57,808 nucleotides of DNA from Candidatus Neomarinimicrobiota bacterium (GCA_017656425.1 JACDNV010000013.1:1-57808); one strand, 5' to 3'; numbered from the stretch's first letter, positions 25,859 to 35,604 are shown. Program-made: numbers and translations. The notes: generated by a model from the letters alone, not told the origin.

Positions 25859-26995
25859 TCACTTTAGTATTATTACCTGTTCATTTTTTTTGACTATATA
25901 GTCACCATTTGGATTTAGATGCACGGCTTCCCTTTTTTCTTCCTCAAGTTTTTTACCTGCCTGCTTGAGTTTCTTTTCTATAAAAGCATCCAGAAATGAT
26001 GTGTCTGCTGAGAGAAATTCAGATATCGATATGCTTTCTTTTTGTGTGATGAGACCAAGTGGTAAAATTGCTTCTTTATCAACAAGATAACTGAATAACT
26101 CTTTGTAAGGTTTACCAACAAAGCGAGAAGGTATTGATATTATTTCTATTCTATTTTTCGAATCAAAGGTCAAAAGATTATTTAATACTTCAAGCATAGA
26201 CGGATTATATACCTGACTTGCTATTATAAAGCTTGAGAATTGATCTTTCACAAATACCTGATCCGCCTTTGCTCTTCTCACATGGGGTGCATTTTCTGCA
26301 TCCAGTATACACGCAAAAACCCTTACTCTTGGCCACGTGGATTTAATGTTTAGTGTTGTAAGAATAGTTTTTTCATCAGCATCCTGGGGATCGCTGCTTA
26401 TAAGATTTGGAAGTATTATGACAAGCTTTGCCCTTTTTATATTAGTCATCTCAAGCGACGGTATCTTTGTAATGTCACCATGAACAAACTTTATTTCTCT
26501 ACCAGGGAACCTGCTTATAATACCTGATATCTCATGAGGCTGTAACTGGTTTAAAATAACTACCGGAGTTTTTTCTTCTGTTTTCAATTTAAAAATCATA
26601 TCAAGAACCTCATCTGCCTTATCATACCATCCACAAATAACTATATGATTTTCCAGCTTTATCTTACCCAACCCTTGATCCTCCCTAATTCTTCTTGCCA
26701 CAAATATTGACGAAATTGTGGCTGTTATTAATGAAAGGAGCGATATCCCGGTGAACATTATTAAAATAGCAACGATCCTTCCACCTGTTGTTATGGGCTT
26801 TATGTCTCCGTACCCCACTGTGAAAACTGTTACTAATGCCCACCATATAGAATCCCAGAGATTTCTATATTCCGATGAATTGTCACCTCTTTCAATTAAA
26901 TAGACCAATATAGATGCCAGAGTTATAAGACAGAAAAATGTAATAAAAACATAAAATAGATTAGAACGAAATATAACTTTAATATTGTATTTCAT
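25859..26995 (-). CDS. Two-helix potassium channel with RCK (TrkA-N) domain
   Basis: A 378-residue ion channel. TM1 spans about residues 13-34, the pore helix and selectivity filter are in WWALVTVFTVGYGDIKP (TVGYGD, about residue 60), and TM2 about 72-96. A cytosolic RCK domain starts near 118 with HIVICGWYDKADEVL, whose nucleotide-binding glycine motif is altered (CGWYDKA rather than GxGxxG). A TrkA-C-like tail ends in DYIVKKNEQVIILK. It should be a ligand-gated K+ channel of the inner membrane. The adjacent downstream gene encodes an isolated cNMP-binding domain. Confidence 0.92.
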   Translation of the reverse strand: MKYNIKVIFRSNLFYVFITFFCLITLASILVYLIERGDNSSEYRNLWDSIWWALVTVFTVGYGDIKPITTGGRIVAILIMFTGISLLSLITATISSIFVARRIREDQGLGKIKLENHIVICGWYDKADEVLDMIFKLKTEEKTPVVILNQLQPHEISGIISRFPGREIKFVHGDITKIPSLEMTNIKRAKLVIILPNLISSDPQDADEKTILTTLNIKSTWPRVRVFACILDAENAPHVRRAKADQVFVKDQFSSFIIASQVYNPSMLEVLNNLLTFDSKNRIEIISIPSRFVGKPYKELFSYLVDKEAILPLGLITQKESISISEFLSADTSFLDAFIEKKLKQAGKKLEEEKREAVHLNPNGDYIVKKNEQVIILK

Positions 26996-27126
26996 ATAAC
27001 CTTATCTAAAATTCTAAGAGATATTAGTTAAATATAATTTGAAAGTCAATAAGGTAGACTTAAGGTAAAGTATTTGATTTATAAAATAAAATTTTAAAAT
27101 TAAACGGAATAAAAAGTGGAGCAGTT
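26996..27126. other. Divergent intergenic region
   Basis: A 131-bp AT-rich divergent spacer between the K+ channel and the TPR gene. On the plus side GTGGAG lies about 7 bp before ATG 27127. Promoter boxes are not distinctive on either strand. Confidence 0.4.
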
Positions 27127-28728
27127 ATGAAGAAGGTTATTATATTTTTACTACTTGTCTTCGATTTAGTTTTATTTAGTCAGCAAACAAACAAAACCTT
27201 AGATTCAGTAAACACAAAATTAGACAGTATGATAAACTCCTTAATGGGAATAAACGAATACAAGTTCCAGAATTCAGTTGTACGAAAAGCTTATGGGGAT
27301 GTAAGTACTTTGAGGCAATTCATTATAGACTCGCTGACTCTGGAGTTCCAAGAAGACATACAGACATTCCTTGACTCCATATCAACAGCTTTTCATGATT
27401 CTCTATCACAAATACAATCAGCTGTTGATAGTCTAAAGACCCTACTGGATTCACTAAGATCAAAATCCTTAAAAACAATGACTACAACATACTCAAAAGA
27501 AATAGAAGAAAAACATTTTAAATATATTGAGGATGTCCTGGCTATAAAATTTATTTCTAAAAGACTATTTAAAAAGTTTTTAAAACCAAAGGAAAATATA
27601 TATGATTATCAGATTAAACTTATAAACAGTTATCTTGATCATTACTTTCCGATGGAGAATTCGGATAAAGTATACTACATGATGATCAAACACCAGATCG
27701 AACAATCAAAATTTGAGGATGCCGGGTTCAATATATTAAAATTTTTATTCATATTTACCGATTCACCTATTTACAGGGAAGCGAAAAAATACTGTGATAA
27801 GGTGATCAACTCAGAAAAATATTTCAGAGAATATCTGGTCAGCTACCGCAACTTAATTAAGACCATAAATCCTGAGGAACCTCTTGAGAAAAGATATTAT
27901 AATTTCCTGATAGGAATATATTCTTTCACTGATAAAAACGTACAAAAACATTTTAAGTCTGAGGTAGATAGATTCTTTAACCTATTTCCCGAGTTAATAT
28001 ACAATTCTGATTTGATTATGAAAAAGGCAAAAATTCTTGAGAAAGAAAAAGCATACAAAATGGCAATTCTTAATTACAAAAAAATCTTAAGATTCTATCC
28101 AGATAGCCCCCATTATTCAAAAGCAATGTTTAATATAGCTCTAATATATGAAAAATACCTTGATGCACCTGACCTTGCGATCAATTACTATAAAAGGATA
28201 GAAACTCTAACACAGCAGGATAGTATTACAGCACTTGCAATTCTCAGGAAATCACATATTTTGAAAAACGTATACAAGGATTATATATCAGCATATAATG
28301 AACTTAAAAAATTAGTAGAGAGGATGCCCCATTCTCCATTTGCCCCAAGAGCCTTAATTGAATGCGGAAACCTGCAAAGTGTCTATTTTGGAGATACAAA
28401 AAAAGCTTATGAGGATTACTATATTGTCTATAATCACTATCCTAATTCAATCGAGGCTCCCGAGGCATTATACAATTGCGGGAATCTCCTCTTAAATCAA
28501 AAAAATTATTTTGATGCCTTAGAGATATTCCAAATTCTATACACGGAGTATCAAGGCACGAAATACGCATTATCAGGACTAGCAACCTCAGGGGAGATTT
28601 ATGATAAATATCTAAAAGATATTGATAAAGCTCTTGAAATCTACGCAAAAATTATTACAGACTATCCAGACTCAAAGGAATCAAAACGTGCAATGAAAAG
28701 AATGAAAAAGCTGAGTAAAAAGAGATAG
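27127..28728 (+). CDS. Exported TPR-repeat protein
   Basis: A 533-residue protein with a signal peptide (MKKVIIFLLLVFDLVLFSQ). A short coiled-coil-like segment follows (residues 20-120, rich in Leu/Ser/Asp; DSLSQIQSAVDSLKTLLDSL), then helical repeats. From about residue 300 to the end are regular TPR-like repeats, e.g. YKMAILNYKKILRFYPDSPHYSKAMFNIALIYEK and later AYEDYYIVYNHYPNS-type units (six or so). This is the architecture of YbgF/BamD-like envelope scaffold proteins. Function is not known; it probably acts in the periplasm. Confidence 0.75.
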   Translation: MKKVIIFLLLVFDLVLFSQQTNKTLDSVNTKLDSMINSLMGINEYKFQNSVVRKAYGDVSTLRQFIIDSLTLEFQEDIQTFLDSISTAFHDSLSQIQSAVDSLKTLLDSLRSKSLKTMTTTYSKEIEEKHFKYIEDVLAIKFISKRLFKKFLKPKENIYDYQIKLINSYLDHYFPMENSDKVYYMMIKHQIEQSKFEDAGFNILKFLFIFTDSPIYREAKKYCDKVINSEKYFREYLVSYRNLIKTINPEEPLEKRYYNFLIGIYSFTDKNVQKHFKSEVDRFFNLFPELIYNSDLIMKKAKILEKEKAYKMAILNYKKILRFYPDSPHYSKAMFNIALIYEKYLDAPDLAINYYKRIETLTQQDSITALAILRKSHILKNVYKDYISAYNELKKLVERMPHSPFAPRALIECGNLQSVYFGDTKKAYEDYYIVYNHYPNSIEAPEALYNCGNLLLNQKNYFDALEIFQILYTEYQGTKYALSGLATSGEIYDKYLKDIDKALEIYAKIITDYPDSKESKRAMKRMKKLSKKR

Positions 28729-28832
28729 CGAATATATTGAGAACTAATGAATATTAAAAATTTTATAATCCTGACTTAGAATTAATAAATCTAACATTTC
28801 CAACTGGCAATTTTCAATTTACATTATGATAT

Positions 28833-29987
28833 CTACTTCGATCCTTCCAACATTGTCATGGGATCATAAAACGATTCAGCCAGCATAATAACCTTTGAAA
28901 GTCTAAAAATTTCTTTTCCCCATTCACCAGGATTTTTCCATAATTTATAGAATTTTAATTCATTGTCTAAAATTGAAGTTGTACAAAGGTAAACGTTGCG
29001 ATAATATTTCACAATCTTCTTATAAAAATGCATGCTCTGTTCATAAGAAATAAGACCATCGTTTATACAATGTAAGAGAAAAAAAGGCACTTTACTTTTA
29101 AAGTCCTCTCCAGATGTGGATAAATTAGCTAATATATTCATTAAACTTTCCTGATTTGGTTTGAAGTAGTTATAATAAACGCTATCTTCCCCATTGTAAA
29201 AGCTTAGAAATAAGTTCTTTTCGTTATCACTCAAATACCTATATTCCTGTAACCCTTTTGCAATATTTCCCTTTAAAAAAGAGAGAACTACACTTTGTAT
29301 AGATGGAGATAGCTTTATCCCGAGCTCTTTCTTAAAACTATTCAAAAATAGCAACCTATTAAATCTTTGGTTAATGTCGATTCCGTCATCAATTCTTTTT
29401 CTTTTAAAATTCCTCATAATTACATTTCTAAAATGTGCATAAAGATCAAAGCACCCACCTATAAAAAATAAAAAACGAAGATTACTCAGGTTTTCTACCC
29501 TGCCAAGAGCTTTTATTACAGCGGGAGCAGAATAATGGAATACAAGAATACCGACTTTATAATCGATAAGTTTTTTTAATAAAATCTTTAAACCTATATT
29601 TATGTTTTCATAAAATTTTCTATCTATCTTATAGTTAATTGTACGGAATATCTTCGGTAAAAATATTCTGTATCCTTCTGACGCAAGAACATATGCAAGT
29701 GTAAACAATCTATTATCAGTAAAGCCCTCCCTGCTAAATCCAGGGATAAGAATTATTGCTTTATCACTTTTCTTTTTTCTATCCTCAAAATAAAAACACT
29801 CAATAGGCTTCCCATTATAGCTAATCGAACGAATATCCCTTATGATTGTCGATGTAATACTCTTTATACTTGAAAAACTCTGCAATTTTAATAGTACCCT
29901 GACGGAACTGTAAAAAGAAGTGAAGAGTTGTGGATAGTTTCTTATATTATGTGTTATTTTGAGCTTGTTTTCACTATTAATTAACAT
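28833..29987 (-). CDS. Alpha/beta-hydrolase-like protein
   Basis: A 384-residue protein read from ATG 29987; an in-frame TTG at 30044 would add 19 residues but overlaps the divergent gene. AIILIPGFSREGFTDNRLF (about residue 95) is the oxyanion-loop strand of alpha/beta hydrolases, LASEGYRIFLPKI the next strand/helix. LVFHYSAPAVIKAL (about 155) is the nucleophile elbow, degenerate from GxSxG, with Ser flanked by Tyr and Ala. VPFFLLHCINDGLISYEQS (about 320) holds the acid residue. No clear catalytic His was pinned. Substrate unknown; the altered elbow leaves activity in doubt. Confidence 0.6.
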   Translation of the reverse strand: MLINSENKLKITHNIRNYPQLFTSFYSSVRVLLKLQSFSSIKSITSTIIRDIRSISYNGKPIECFYFEDRKKKSDKAIILIPGFSREGFTDNRLFTLAYVLASEGYRIFLPKIFRTINYKIDRKFYENINIGLKILLKKLIDYKVGILVFHYSAPAVIKALGRVENLSNLRFLFFIGGCFDLYAHFRNVIMRNFKRKRIDDGIDINQRFNRLLFLNSFKKELGIKLSPSIQSVVLSFLKGNIAKGLQEYRYLSDNEKNLFLSFYNGEDSVYYNYFKPNQESLMNILANLSTSGEDFKSKVPFFLLHCINDGLISYEQSMHFYKKIVKYYRNVYLCTTSILDNELKFYKLWKNPGEWGKEIFRLSKVIMLAESFYDPMTMLEGSK

Positions 29988-29989
29988 AT

Positions 29990-30820
29990 ATGAATTTATT
30001 AAAATTGGATTTAAACAAAAAGGAAATGAAAAGTTCTCTATCAAAATCTGAATTAAAGAAGATAAAAAAATTAGCTCAGAAAAAATACAGACAGATTTAT
30101 AAGGAGTATATTGCTGAGGGGATAAAAGTTGTTTACGAAGCTTTGAAAGCTAATTCCGAAATCAAGCATATAATAATTTCAAAAAATGCTAAAATTGAAG
30201 ATAAGGAAATAAGCAAAATAGAAAGTCTGGCTCAAAGTAAATCCATTTCTATTATTACAGTAGATAAAAAAGACTTTAACTACATATCAACAATGGAAAA
30301 TCCTGAAGGAATAATGGCTATAATTAAGATAGGAGATTATAACAAATCAGGTGTGATAACTCTTCCAGCTATTTACCTTGACAGAATAAACGATCCTGGA
30401 AATCTCGGAACAATTATCAGAAATGCAGTATGGTTTGGTATCCCGGCTGTAATAACTTCTCTTGAATCGGTTGACATTCTAAATCCAAAAGTTGTAAGAG
30501 CTTCAATGGGAACTATCTTTTTTATTAATTATCTGCAAAACATAAATTTCAACTTTTTCATCAAAAAATATTGCAACAGCGGTACAAAACTTTTCATAGC
30601 AGATATAAACGGGCAGGATATATCCGAAGTCAACGTCGATGATAATAACTATTTATTAGTTCTTGGAAGTGAATCACATGGTATTTCAAATGAAATAAAA
30701 AAATATCCACATCAAAAGGTTACTATTTCATTACTTGGAAAGGGTGAATCATTAAATGTAGGTACAGCAACGGGGATAATTTTATATGAATTTTCAAAAA
30801 AACTCGGAAGAAGAAATTAA
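29990..30820 (+). CDS. RNA 2'-O-methyltransferase, SpoU/TrmH family
   Basis: A 276-residue SPOUT methyltransferase. An N-terminal substrate-binding domain (KKYRQIYKEYIAEGIKVVYEAL, about residue 37) precedes the knotted catalytic domain: DRINDPGNLGTIIRNAVWFG (motif 1, about residue 130), LVLGSESHGIS (motif 2, about 223) and ISLLGKGESLNVGTATGIILYE (motif 3, about 245). It would methylate a ribose in 23S rRNA or tRNA; RlmB-like proteins are closest. ATG 29990 is 2 bp from the divergent gene's start; ATG 30026 (MKSSLSKSEL) is an alternative closer to the usual family start. No good ribosome site precedes either. Confidence 0.88.
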   Translation: MNLLKLDLNKKEMKSSLSKSELKKIKKLAQKKYRQIYKEYIAEGIKVVYEALKANSEIKHIIISKNAKIEDKEISKIESLAQSKSISIITVDKKDFNYISTMENPEGIMAIIKIGDYNKSGVITLPAIYLDRINDPGNLGTIIRNAVWFGIPAVITSLESVDILNPKVVRASMGTIFFINYLQNINFNFFIKKYCNSGTKLFIADINGQDISEVNVDDNNYLLVLGSESHGISNEIKKYPHQKVTISLLGKGESLNVGTATGIILYEFSKKLGRRN

Positions 30821-31637
30821 AAATCACCAAGGTGATAAGCTACCACGTTTTATAACAGCAATTCTTTTGTCCATTGGAGGAATGGTACTCGGCATAATCT
30901 TCTCATTGGTTTTTGTATATTTTATTCTGGAAGATGTATCCGTAGAAAATGCAAACAAAATTGGACTTCTTGTCGGAGAAATTTTTATTCCAGTTCCAAT
31001 TATAATATGGGCTGCTAAAAGAAAAATAAATTTTATGTACCTTTTCCGCATTAAAACTACCGGCATTAAAGGCAGATTTATTGTTTATACAATAATACTT
31101 GGAATTGGACTATCTATAATTACAGATGAGTTAGACAGAATCATTCAGAAAATATTTCCGGCGTCTGCTAAGCTATCCTATATCGAGCAATTTATGAAAA
31201 TTGATAGTTTTGCAACCGCCGCCTATCTAATCATACTTGCGCTGATTCTGGCACCGCTGATTGAAGAGATGATTTTTAGAGGATTTTTATTAAAAGTATT
31301 TGAAAGAAGTTTCCGAGATATTACAAAAGCCGTTCTTTTTAATGCTTTACTATTTGCAATCTTTCATTTTAATCCATGGTGGTTTGTTCAAATATTTGTT
31401 ATTGGTATATTTATGGGTTACTTAGCCTGGAAAACGGATTCAATCGCTCTATCATTCTTTTTACATTTTTGTATTAATGCAATGTCTCTATTATACATAA
31501 ACGCTGGCAGTAAGATTATATCTATTTATGAAGTCAATGGTCATGTCAGTCCTGTTTTTCTCGTGATTGGACTCTTGCTAACTTATATAGGAATAAGGTC
31601 AATAAATAGTAAAATACCCTATATTGAACGGGGTTAG
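30786..31637 (+). CDS. CPBP-family intramembrane metalloprotease
   Basis: A 283-residue membrane protein with about seven hydrophobic segments. The CPBP (Abi/CAAX protease-like) motifs are present: EEMIFRG (motif 1, EExxxR, about residue 160), FAIFHF (motif 2, about residue 192) and FFLHFCINA (motif 3, about residue 227), giving Glu-Glu and two His as metal ligands. Family members cleave prenylated or other membrane peptides, or serve as immunity proteins. The gene overlaps the methyltransferase gene by 35 bp, so the two are likely co-expressed, with the following glycosyltransferase 3 bp downstream. Confidence 0.87.
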   Translation: MNFQKNSEEEIKNHQGDKLPRFITAILLSIGGMVLGIIFSLVFVYFILEDVSVENANKIGLLVGEIFIPVPIIIWAAKRKINFMYLFRIKTTGIKGRFIVYTIILGIGLSIITDELDRIIQKIFPASAKLSYIEQFMKIDSFATAAYLIILALILAPLIEEMIFRGFLLKVFERSFRDITKAVLFNALLFAIFHFNPWWFVQIFVIGIFMGYLAWKTDSIALSFFLHFCINAMSLLYINAGSKIISIYEVNGHVSPVFLVIGLLLTYIGIRSINSKIPYIERG

Positions 31638-31640
31638 AAT

Positions 31641-32765
31641 ATGGTATATAAAATCGTGCCTATAATTTTTCTGGCTTCACTATTCATATATTGCTTATCT
31701 GTTTTGATATACATCATTGGAGCACGAGTTCGTGAAAATAGAAACTTATCTACAAAGACACAGAGAGTAAGCGTGATAGTTTCTCTGAAAAACGAAGAAA
31801 ATCGAGTTGATAAGCTGGTGGAATATTTAGTCAATCAGGATTATCCCAAAGAATACTACGAAATAATAATCATAGATAACAACTCAACCGATAATACATA
31901 CAACAAACTATTGAGCTATCAGAACAAATTTCCCAATCTGCGAGTTTTCACAACAAGAAATATAAACTCTAACCTGAGATTCAAGAAACAGGCAATCGAC
32001 CTAGGAATAAAAAATGCATCAGGAGATATTATACTTTCCACTGATGCCGATTGTCATATCAAAGAAAAATGGATATCCACGATGGTAAAATATTTCAATG
32101 ACGATATAGGATTTGTCATAGGCTGTTCACTATTAAAACATAAAAACAATCTATTTACCATGCTCCAGTCACTTGATTTTATGCTACTTATGAATGCAGC
32201 AAGATCAGTTGCTAATCTTGGTATTCCATGGGCGTGCAACGGACACAATATCGGTTTTAGAAAATCACTTTATGAGAAAATAGGTGGATATTCTAATATA
32301 GCAAGACTTGTTGGGGGCGATGATTCTGTTTTTATGAATCTTCTAATAAAAAAAACTAAAACTAAAGCTGTTTTTGCTGATGATAAACACTCATGGATTA
32401 CAAGTGATACACTAACAAGTCTTAAAGATTTCCTTTTTCAAAGAATCAGGTGGTCTACCGATGCCAATTATATGCACAAAATAAACCCAGTATTTTTTAC
32501 TGTAATATTAGCAACTTTTTTATCCAATCTATCCTTTTTAATCATGCCAGTATTTTCATCATTTATACCATATTTTATTGGCGGAATACTTTTAAAATTC
32601 TTTCTGGAATTCATACACTGTTATCAATCGCTTAAATTCTTTAATGAAAAAGGGTTAGTTAAAGTTTTTCCTCTCTGGTTTATTCTTGAGATTCCGTATA
32701 TAGTATTTATGGGTATATTAAGTTTCTGGGGCAATAGTATAAGCTGGTACAGGAATCGAAAGTAA
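31641..32765 (+). CDS. Membrane glycosyltransferase family 2
   Basis: A 374-residue GT2 with an N-terminal helix (about residues 4-26), the GT-A fold, and C-terminal helices (about 280-365). Motifs: VSVIVSLKNEENRV, IIIIDNNSTDNT, LSTDADC (DxD, about 135), GGDDSVF (about 227) and QRIRWSTDA (Q/RxxRW, about 268), the set found in processive beta-glycosyltransferases. It is paralogous to the convergent gene at 32771-33868. Sugar and acceptor unknown; a glycolipid or exopolysaccharide role is likely. Confidence 0.87.
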   Translation: MVYKIVPIIFLASLFIYCLSVLIYIIGARVRENRNLSTKTQRVSVIVSLKNEENRVDKLVEYLVNQDYPKEYYEIIIIDNNSTDNTYNKLLSYQNKFPNLRVFTTRNINSNLRFKKQAIDLGIKNASGDIILSTDADCHIKEKWISTMVKYFNDDIGFVIGCSLLKHKNNLFTMLQSLDFMLLMNAARSVANLGIPWACNGHNIGFRKSLYEKIGGYSNIARLVGGDDSVFMNLLIKKTKTKAVFADDKHSWITSDTLTSLKDFLFQRIRWSTDANYMHKINPVFFTVILATFLSNLSFLIMPVFSSFIPYFIGGILLKFFLEFIHCYQSLKFFNEKGLVKVFPLWFILEIPYIVFMGILSFWGNSISWYRNRK

Positions 32766-32770
32766 GAAAT

Positions 32771-33868
32771 CTATCTCCAAGATGAGAGTCTGAAGATAGA
32801 GCCAATAAAAGCAGAGGTTATCATAACTATAGGATATAATACCCAGAGAATAGGGTAATATTTTATCAAATCAGTGGCTTGAAAAATTTTTACTCCTCTA
32901 TAAACTGGTAAAAATTCAATTAAGAATTTTACCGCTAAACAAACAACTGGTATCACTACATAACCCGTTAGAAAAGAAAGCAATAGAAATAGATGGAACA
33001 GGAACGCGTTTGCCGCAAATAAAAAATAATCCATGGGCAAATAAAAGGCTTTGCTATTCCTGCGTAACTGCTGAAAAAAGTATTTTATTCCAAACTTTTC
33101 CGGTTCAGTTATTACAAAAGAATCAGGAGATGTATTATAAACAAATTTATAGTTGGTTTTTTCTAAAATGCTCTTGGATAAAAAGAAATCATCACCTGAG
33201 GCAATATGTTTATTATCCTCATATCCTCCAACTTCATAAAATACTTTTTTTCTATAAGCCAAATTTCTGCCATTAGAGTGAAACGGTTTATTTATATTAG
33301 AGGTTGCCAGAGCCACTATTGACTCACATACAGCATCGAATCTTTGTATTTTATTTATAATACCTCTGCCTTTTCTAACCGGACTATGACCCAGAATCAT
33401 TCCTACATTTTCATTATCAAAAAATTTTACCATACTGTGAATCCAGCCACGAGGGACTATACAATCGGCATCAGTCGTAAGGATTATATCTCCTTTACAC
33501 TTTTCTATACCAAAAGTTATAGGTCTCTTTTTTCCCTTTATCGACTTGTCAGTAATTTGATTTCTATAACAGAACCAGTTTGCATTTTTTTTAACATATT
33601 CCCTCATAATATCAAAAGTATTATCCTCTGATTCATCATCAATTAATACAACCTCGTATTTATCTTCCGGATAGATGAGCCTTGTAAGACTCTCCAGCAA
33701 ATTTTTTATAACACTCTCCTCATTCTTCGAACAAACAAGAATTGATATAAAACCATTAAATTTTTTCTCTGTGCTTAATTTAGTACGTTTTCCCGCCAAA
33801 AAATAAATAGTCATTAATGTAATAAAGTATAAAGAAGCTGATATAATCAGAAAATAATTTACTATCAT
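32771..33868 (-). CDS. Membrane glycosyltransferase family 2 (paralogue of the convergent gene)
   Basis: A 365-residue GT2 laid out like its neighbour: N-terminal helix (residues 4-25), GFISILVCSKNEESV, VVLIDDESEDNT, LTTDADC (DxD), ASGDDFF and QQLRRNSKA, the last replacing the usual R-W with R-N. C-terminal hydrophobic helices lie at about 275-360. The same motif spacing and C-terminal 'FLxEFxxxY' stretch indicate a common origin with 31641-32765; the two stops are 5 bp apart on opposite strands. The altered QxxRW suggests a different product or non-processive action. It is 2 bp downstream of the Wzi-like gene. Confidence 0.85.
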   Translation of the reverse strand: MIVNYFLIISASLYFITLMTIYFLAGKRTKLSTEKKFNGFISILVCSKNEESVIKNLLESLTRLIYPEDKYEVVLIDDESEDNTFDIMREYVKKNANWFCYRNQITDKSIKGKKRPITFGIEKCKGDIILTTDADCIVPRGWIHSMVKFFDNENVGMILGHSPVRKGRGIINKIQRFDAVCESIVALATSNINKPFHSNGRNLAYRKKVFYEVGGYEDNKHIASGDDFFLSKSILEKTNYKFVYNTSPDSFVITEPEKFGIKYFFQQLRRNSKAFYLPMDYFLFAANAFLFHLFLLLSFLTGYVVIPVVCLAVKFLIEFLPVYRGVKIFQATDLIKYYPILWVLYPIVMITSAFIGSIFRLSSWR

Positions 33869-33870
33869 TA

Positions 33871-35550
33871 CTAAAAATCTAAAATGAAACCAAAGGAAAA
33901 ATAATGGTCTATATTAATCTCACCTTTAAATTTACTATTTACCAGTGAATATTTAAAATATAGTATTTTCTGATTAAATATCTCGTAATTATATGAAATA
34001 TTTAAAATGTTCGTTCTTTTAAGGGAACCCATCAGCCACTTCGTTTTATAATCCAGTTCTTTATCCCTCAGCTCATAATTAATTCTCGGATCACCTCCAT
34101 AGTATCGTTCCTCAGTGTCTTCTCCATGCAGTACTCGGGTAAAATCCAGATAGACCTGGCTCCTTGGTCCTGGTAAAATCTCAATCATGGAGAATATCAC
34201 CTGTGAATTTGGTCCATAGGGAAAACCAAGACAATATCCAGCATTTGTATAGTTTGTTGTAATGGTTTTATGTGAATAGGTCCAGGGATGTACTGCTGTA
34301 TATTCTAAATTCAGATTCACAGGTATCTTATAAATATAAAAGATTTTAAATATTCCAGCTTGTATTGCAAATTTATTTGCCCACCAGTCCCTCATCATAT
34401 AGTAAAATGATAATTCATCCAATAAAAACGAAAAATAAAATATTTCATTTTTAAATGCCGATATTTTAATATCGAATGAAAGAAGAGCATTATCTCTATC
34501 TTGCAGGTGATGCTCAACAGCACGGAAAAAACTAACAGGATTTAGATAACCAAGATCAATATTTCTATCTCCATATACGATAAAGTCGTTCAATCCAATA
34601 TTTGTCTTCAATACGGGAATAAATATATCAATTCTATGACCGACAAAATACTTTGATCTACTCCTTGTTTCAATCGACGCAGTCCTATAAACGGTGCTAT
34701 CATTTAACAAAGAGCCATGCATATACGACAATTTCAACTTCTTATATTTAAACTGGAAAAAAATATAGGGCAATTCAGGTACATTTCCTGACAATAATAT
34801 GCTATTTGACTTTGACACCCCCCATACTGGAGAATGATAGAAAAGTCCTACTTTTAGATTTTTACCATATATTATGAGAGAACTTTTCAAGTTATCGAAA
34901 TGTCCAATTTTACCCTCAGGATCGGTAGTTTCATATGCCCCTTTTTCTTCAGGCTCCAGATCGGTATAATTTTTATTTATCAGTTTATTAAACGCGCCAA
35001 AATTGAGATAAGCATCGATATATCTGAAAAAACCAGCTCGCAATATCCCATATCCTCCCAGGATTGTTCTGAAATTCCCATTTTTCCACTGATTTCTACT
35101 AATAAGTCCAAAATCAAACCATATAAAGCTTGTGTCTGTCTCATAAATAAATAAATGTCCTTCCTCCTGATATTTTTTACGAGAAAAGCTACCCTTTAAA
35201 AATTTTGAGAAACCTCCGTGCTGGTAGACTGGAATAAAATAATTTGTTTCTTTATTCAAATCAGGATGATAAGCATTTTTTAATTCATATCTATAGTCTG
35301 CCATCAATTCTAAAAGCATTTCCTTTTCTTTCTCATTCAACATCTGTGAATTATCAAAGGATTCTTTCAGATATATTGCTATTTCATCACGACTCAATGG
35401 CAAAACCCCATCATCAAAGGTCTCTATAATTCCCTTTGCCTCCATCCTTTTAAGAAATACATATACGGGATCACTGATATCCACTGGAATTTGGGAAGCA
35501 AAAACTGAGGGTATAAATAATATCAATACCCAAAAAAACAATCTTTTCAT
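33871..35550 (-). CDS. Outer-membrane Wzi/capsule-assembly-like beta-barrel
   Basis: A 559-residue exported protein: signal peptide (MKRLFFWVLILFIPSVFA), then a helical domain with DPVYVFLKRMEAKGII and PLSRDEIAIYL (residues 26-60), the pattern of the capsule-assembly Wzi family. Repeated amphipathic beta strands follow to the C-terminus, which ends in Phe (FSFGFILDF) as in outer-membrane barrels. It would bind or guide surface polysaccharide at the outer membrane. Downstream GT2 in the same orientation supports a glycan role. Family assignment is from the N-terminal motif, so moderately secure. Confidence 0.75.
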   Translation of the reverse strand: MKRLFFWVLILFIPSVFASQIPVDISDPVYVFLKRMEAKGIIETFDDGVLPLSRDEIAIYLKESFDNSQMLNEKEKEMLLELMADYRYELKNAYHPDLNKETNYFIPVYQHGGFSKFLKGSFSRKKYQEEGHLFIYETDTSFIWFDFGLISRNQWKNGNFRTILGGYGILRAGFFRYIDAYLNFGAFNKLINKNYTDLEPEEKGAYETTDPEGKIGHFDNLKSSLIIYGKNLKVGLFYHSPVWGVSKSNSILLSGNVPELPYIFFQFKYKKLKLSYMHGSLLNDSTVYRTASIETRSRSKYFVGHRIDIFIPVLKTNIGLNDFIVYGDRNIDLGYLNPVSFFRAVEHHLQDRDNALLSFDIKISAFKNEIFYFSFLLDELSFYYMMRDWWANKFAIQAGIFKIFYIYKIPVNLNLEYTAVHPWTYSHKTITTNYTNAGYCLGFPYGPNSQVIFSMIEILPGPRSQVYLDFTRVLHGEDTEERYYGGDPRINYELRDKELDYKTKWLMGSLKRTNILNISYNYEIFNQKILYFKYSLVNSKFKGEINIDHYFSFGFILDF

Positions 35551-35604
35551 GGTGAAAATATAATTTTATGTATCGAAAATAGCACATGATAAATTAACTT
35601 TTAT

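Noticed and set aside
30044-30044. TTG at 30044 as start of the alpha/beta-hydrolase
   Set aside because: It would overlap the divergent methyltransferase gene by 55 bp and has no ribosome site; ATG 29987 is simpler.
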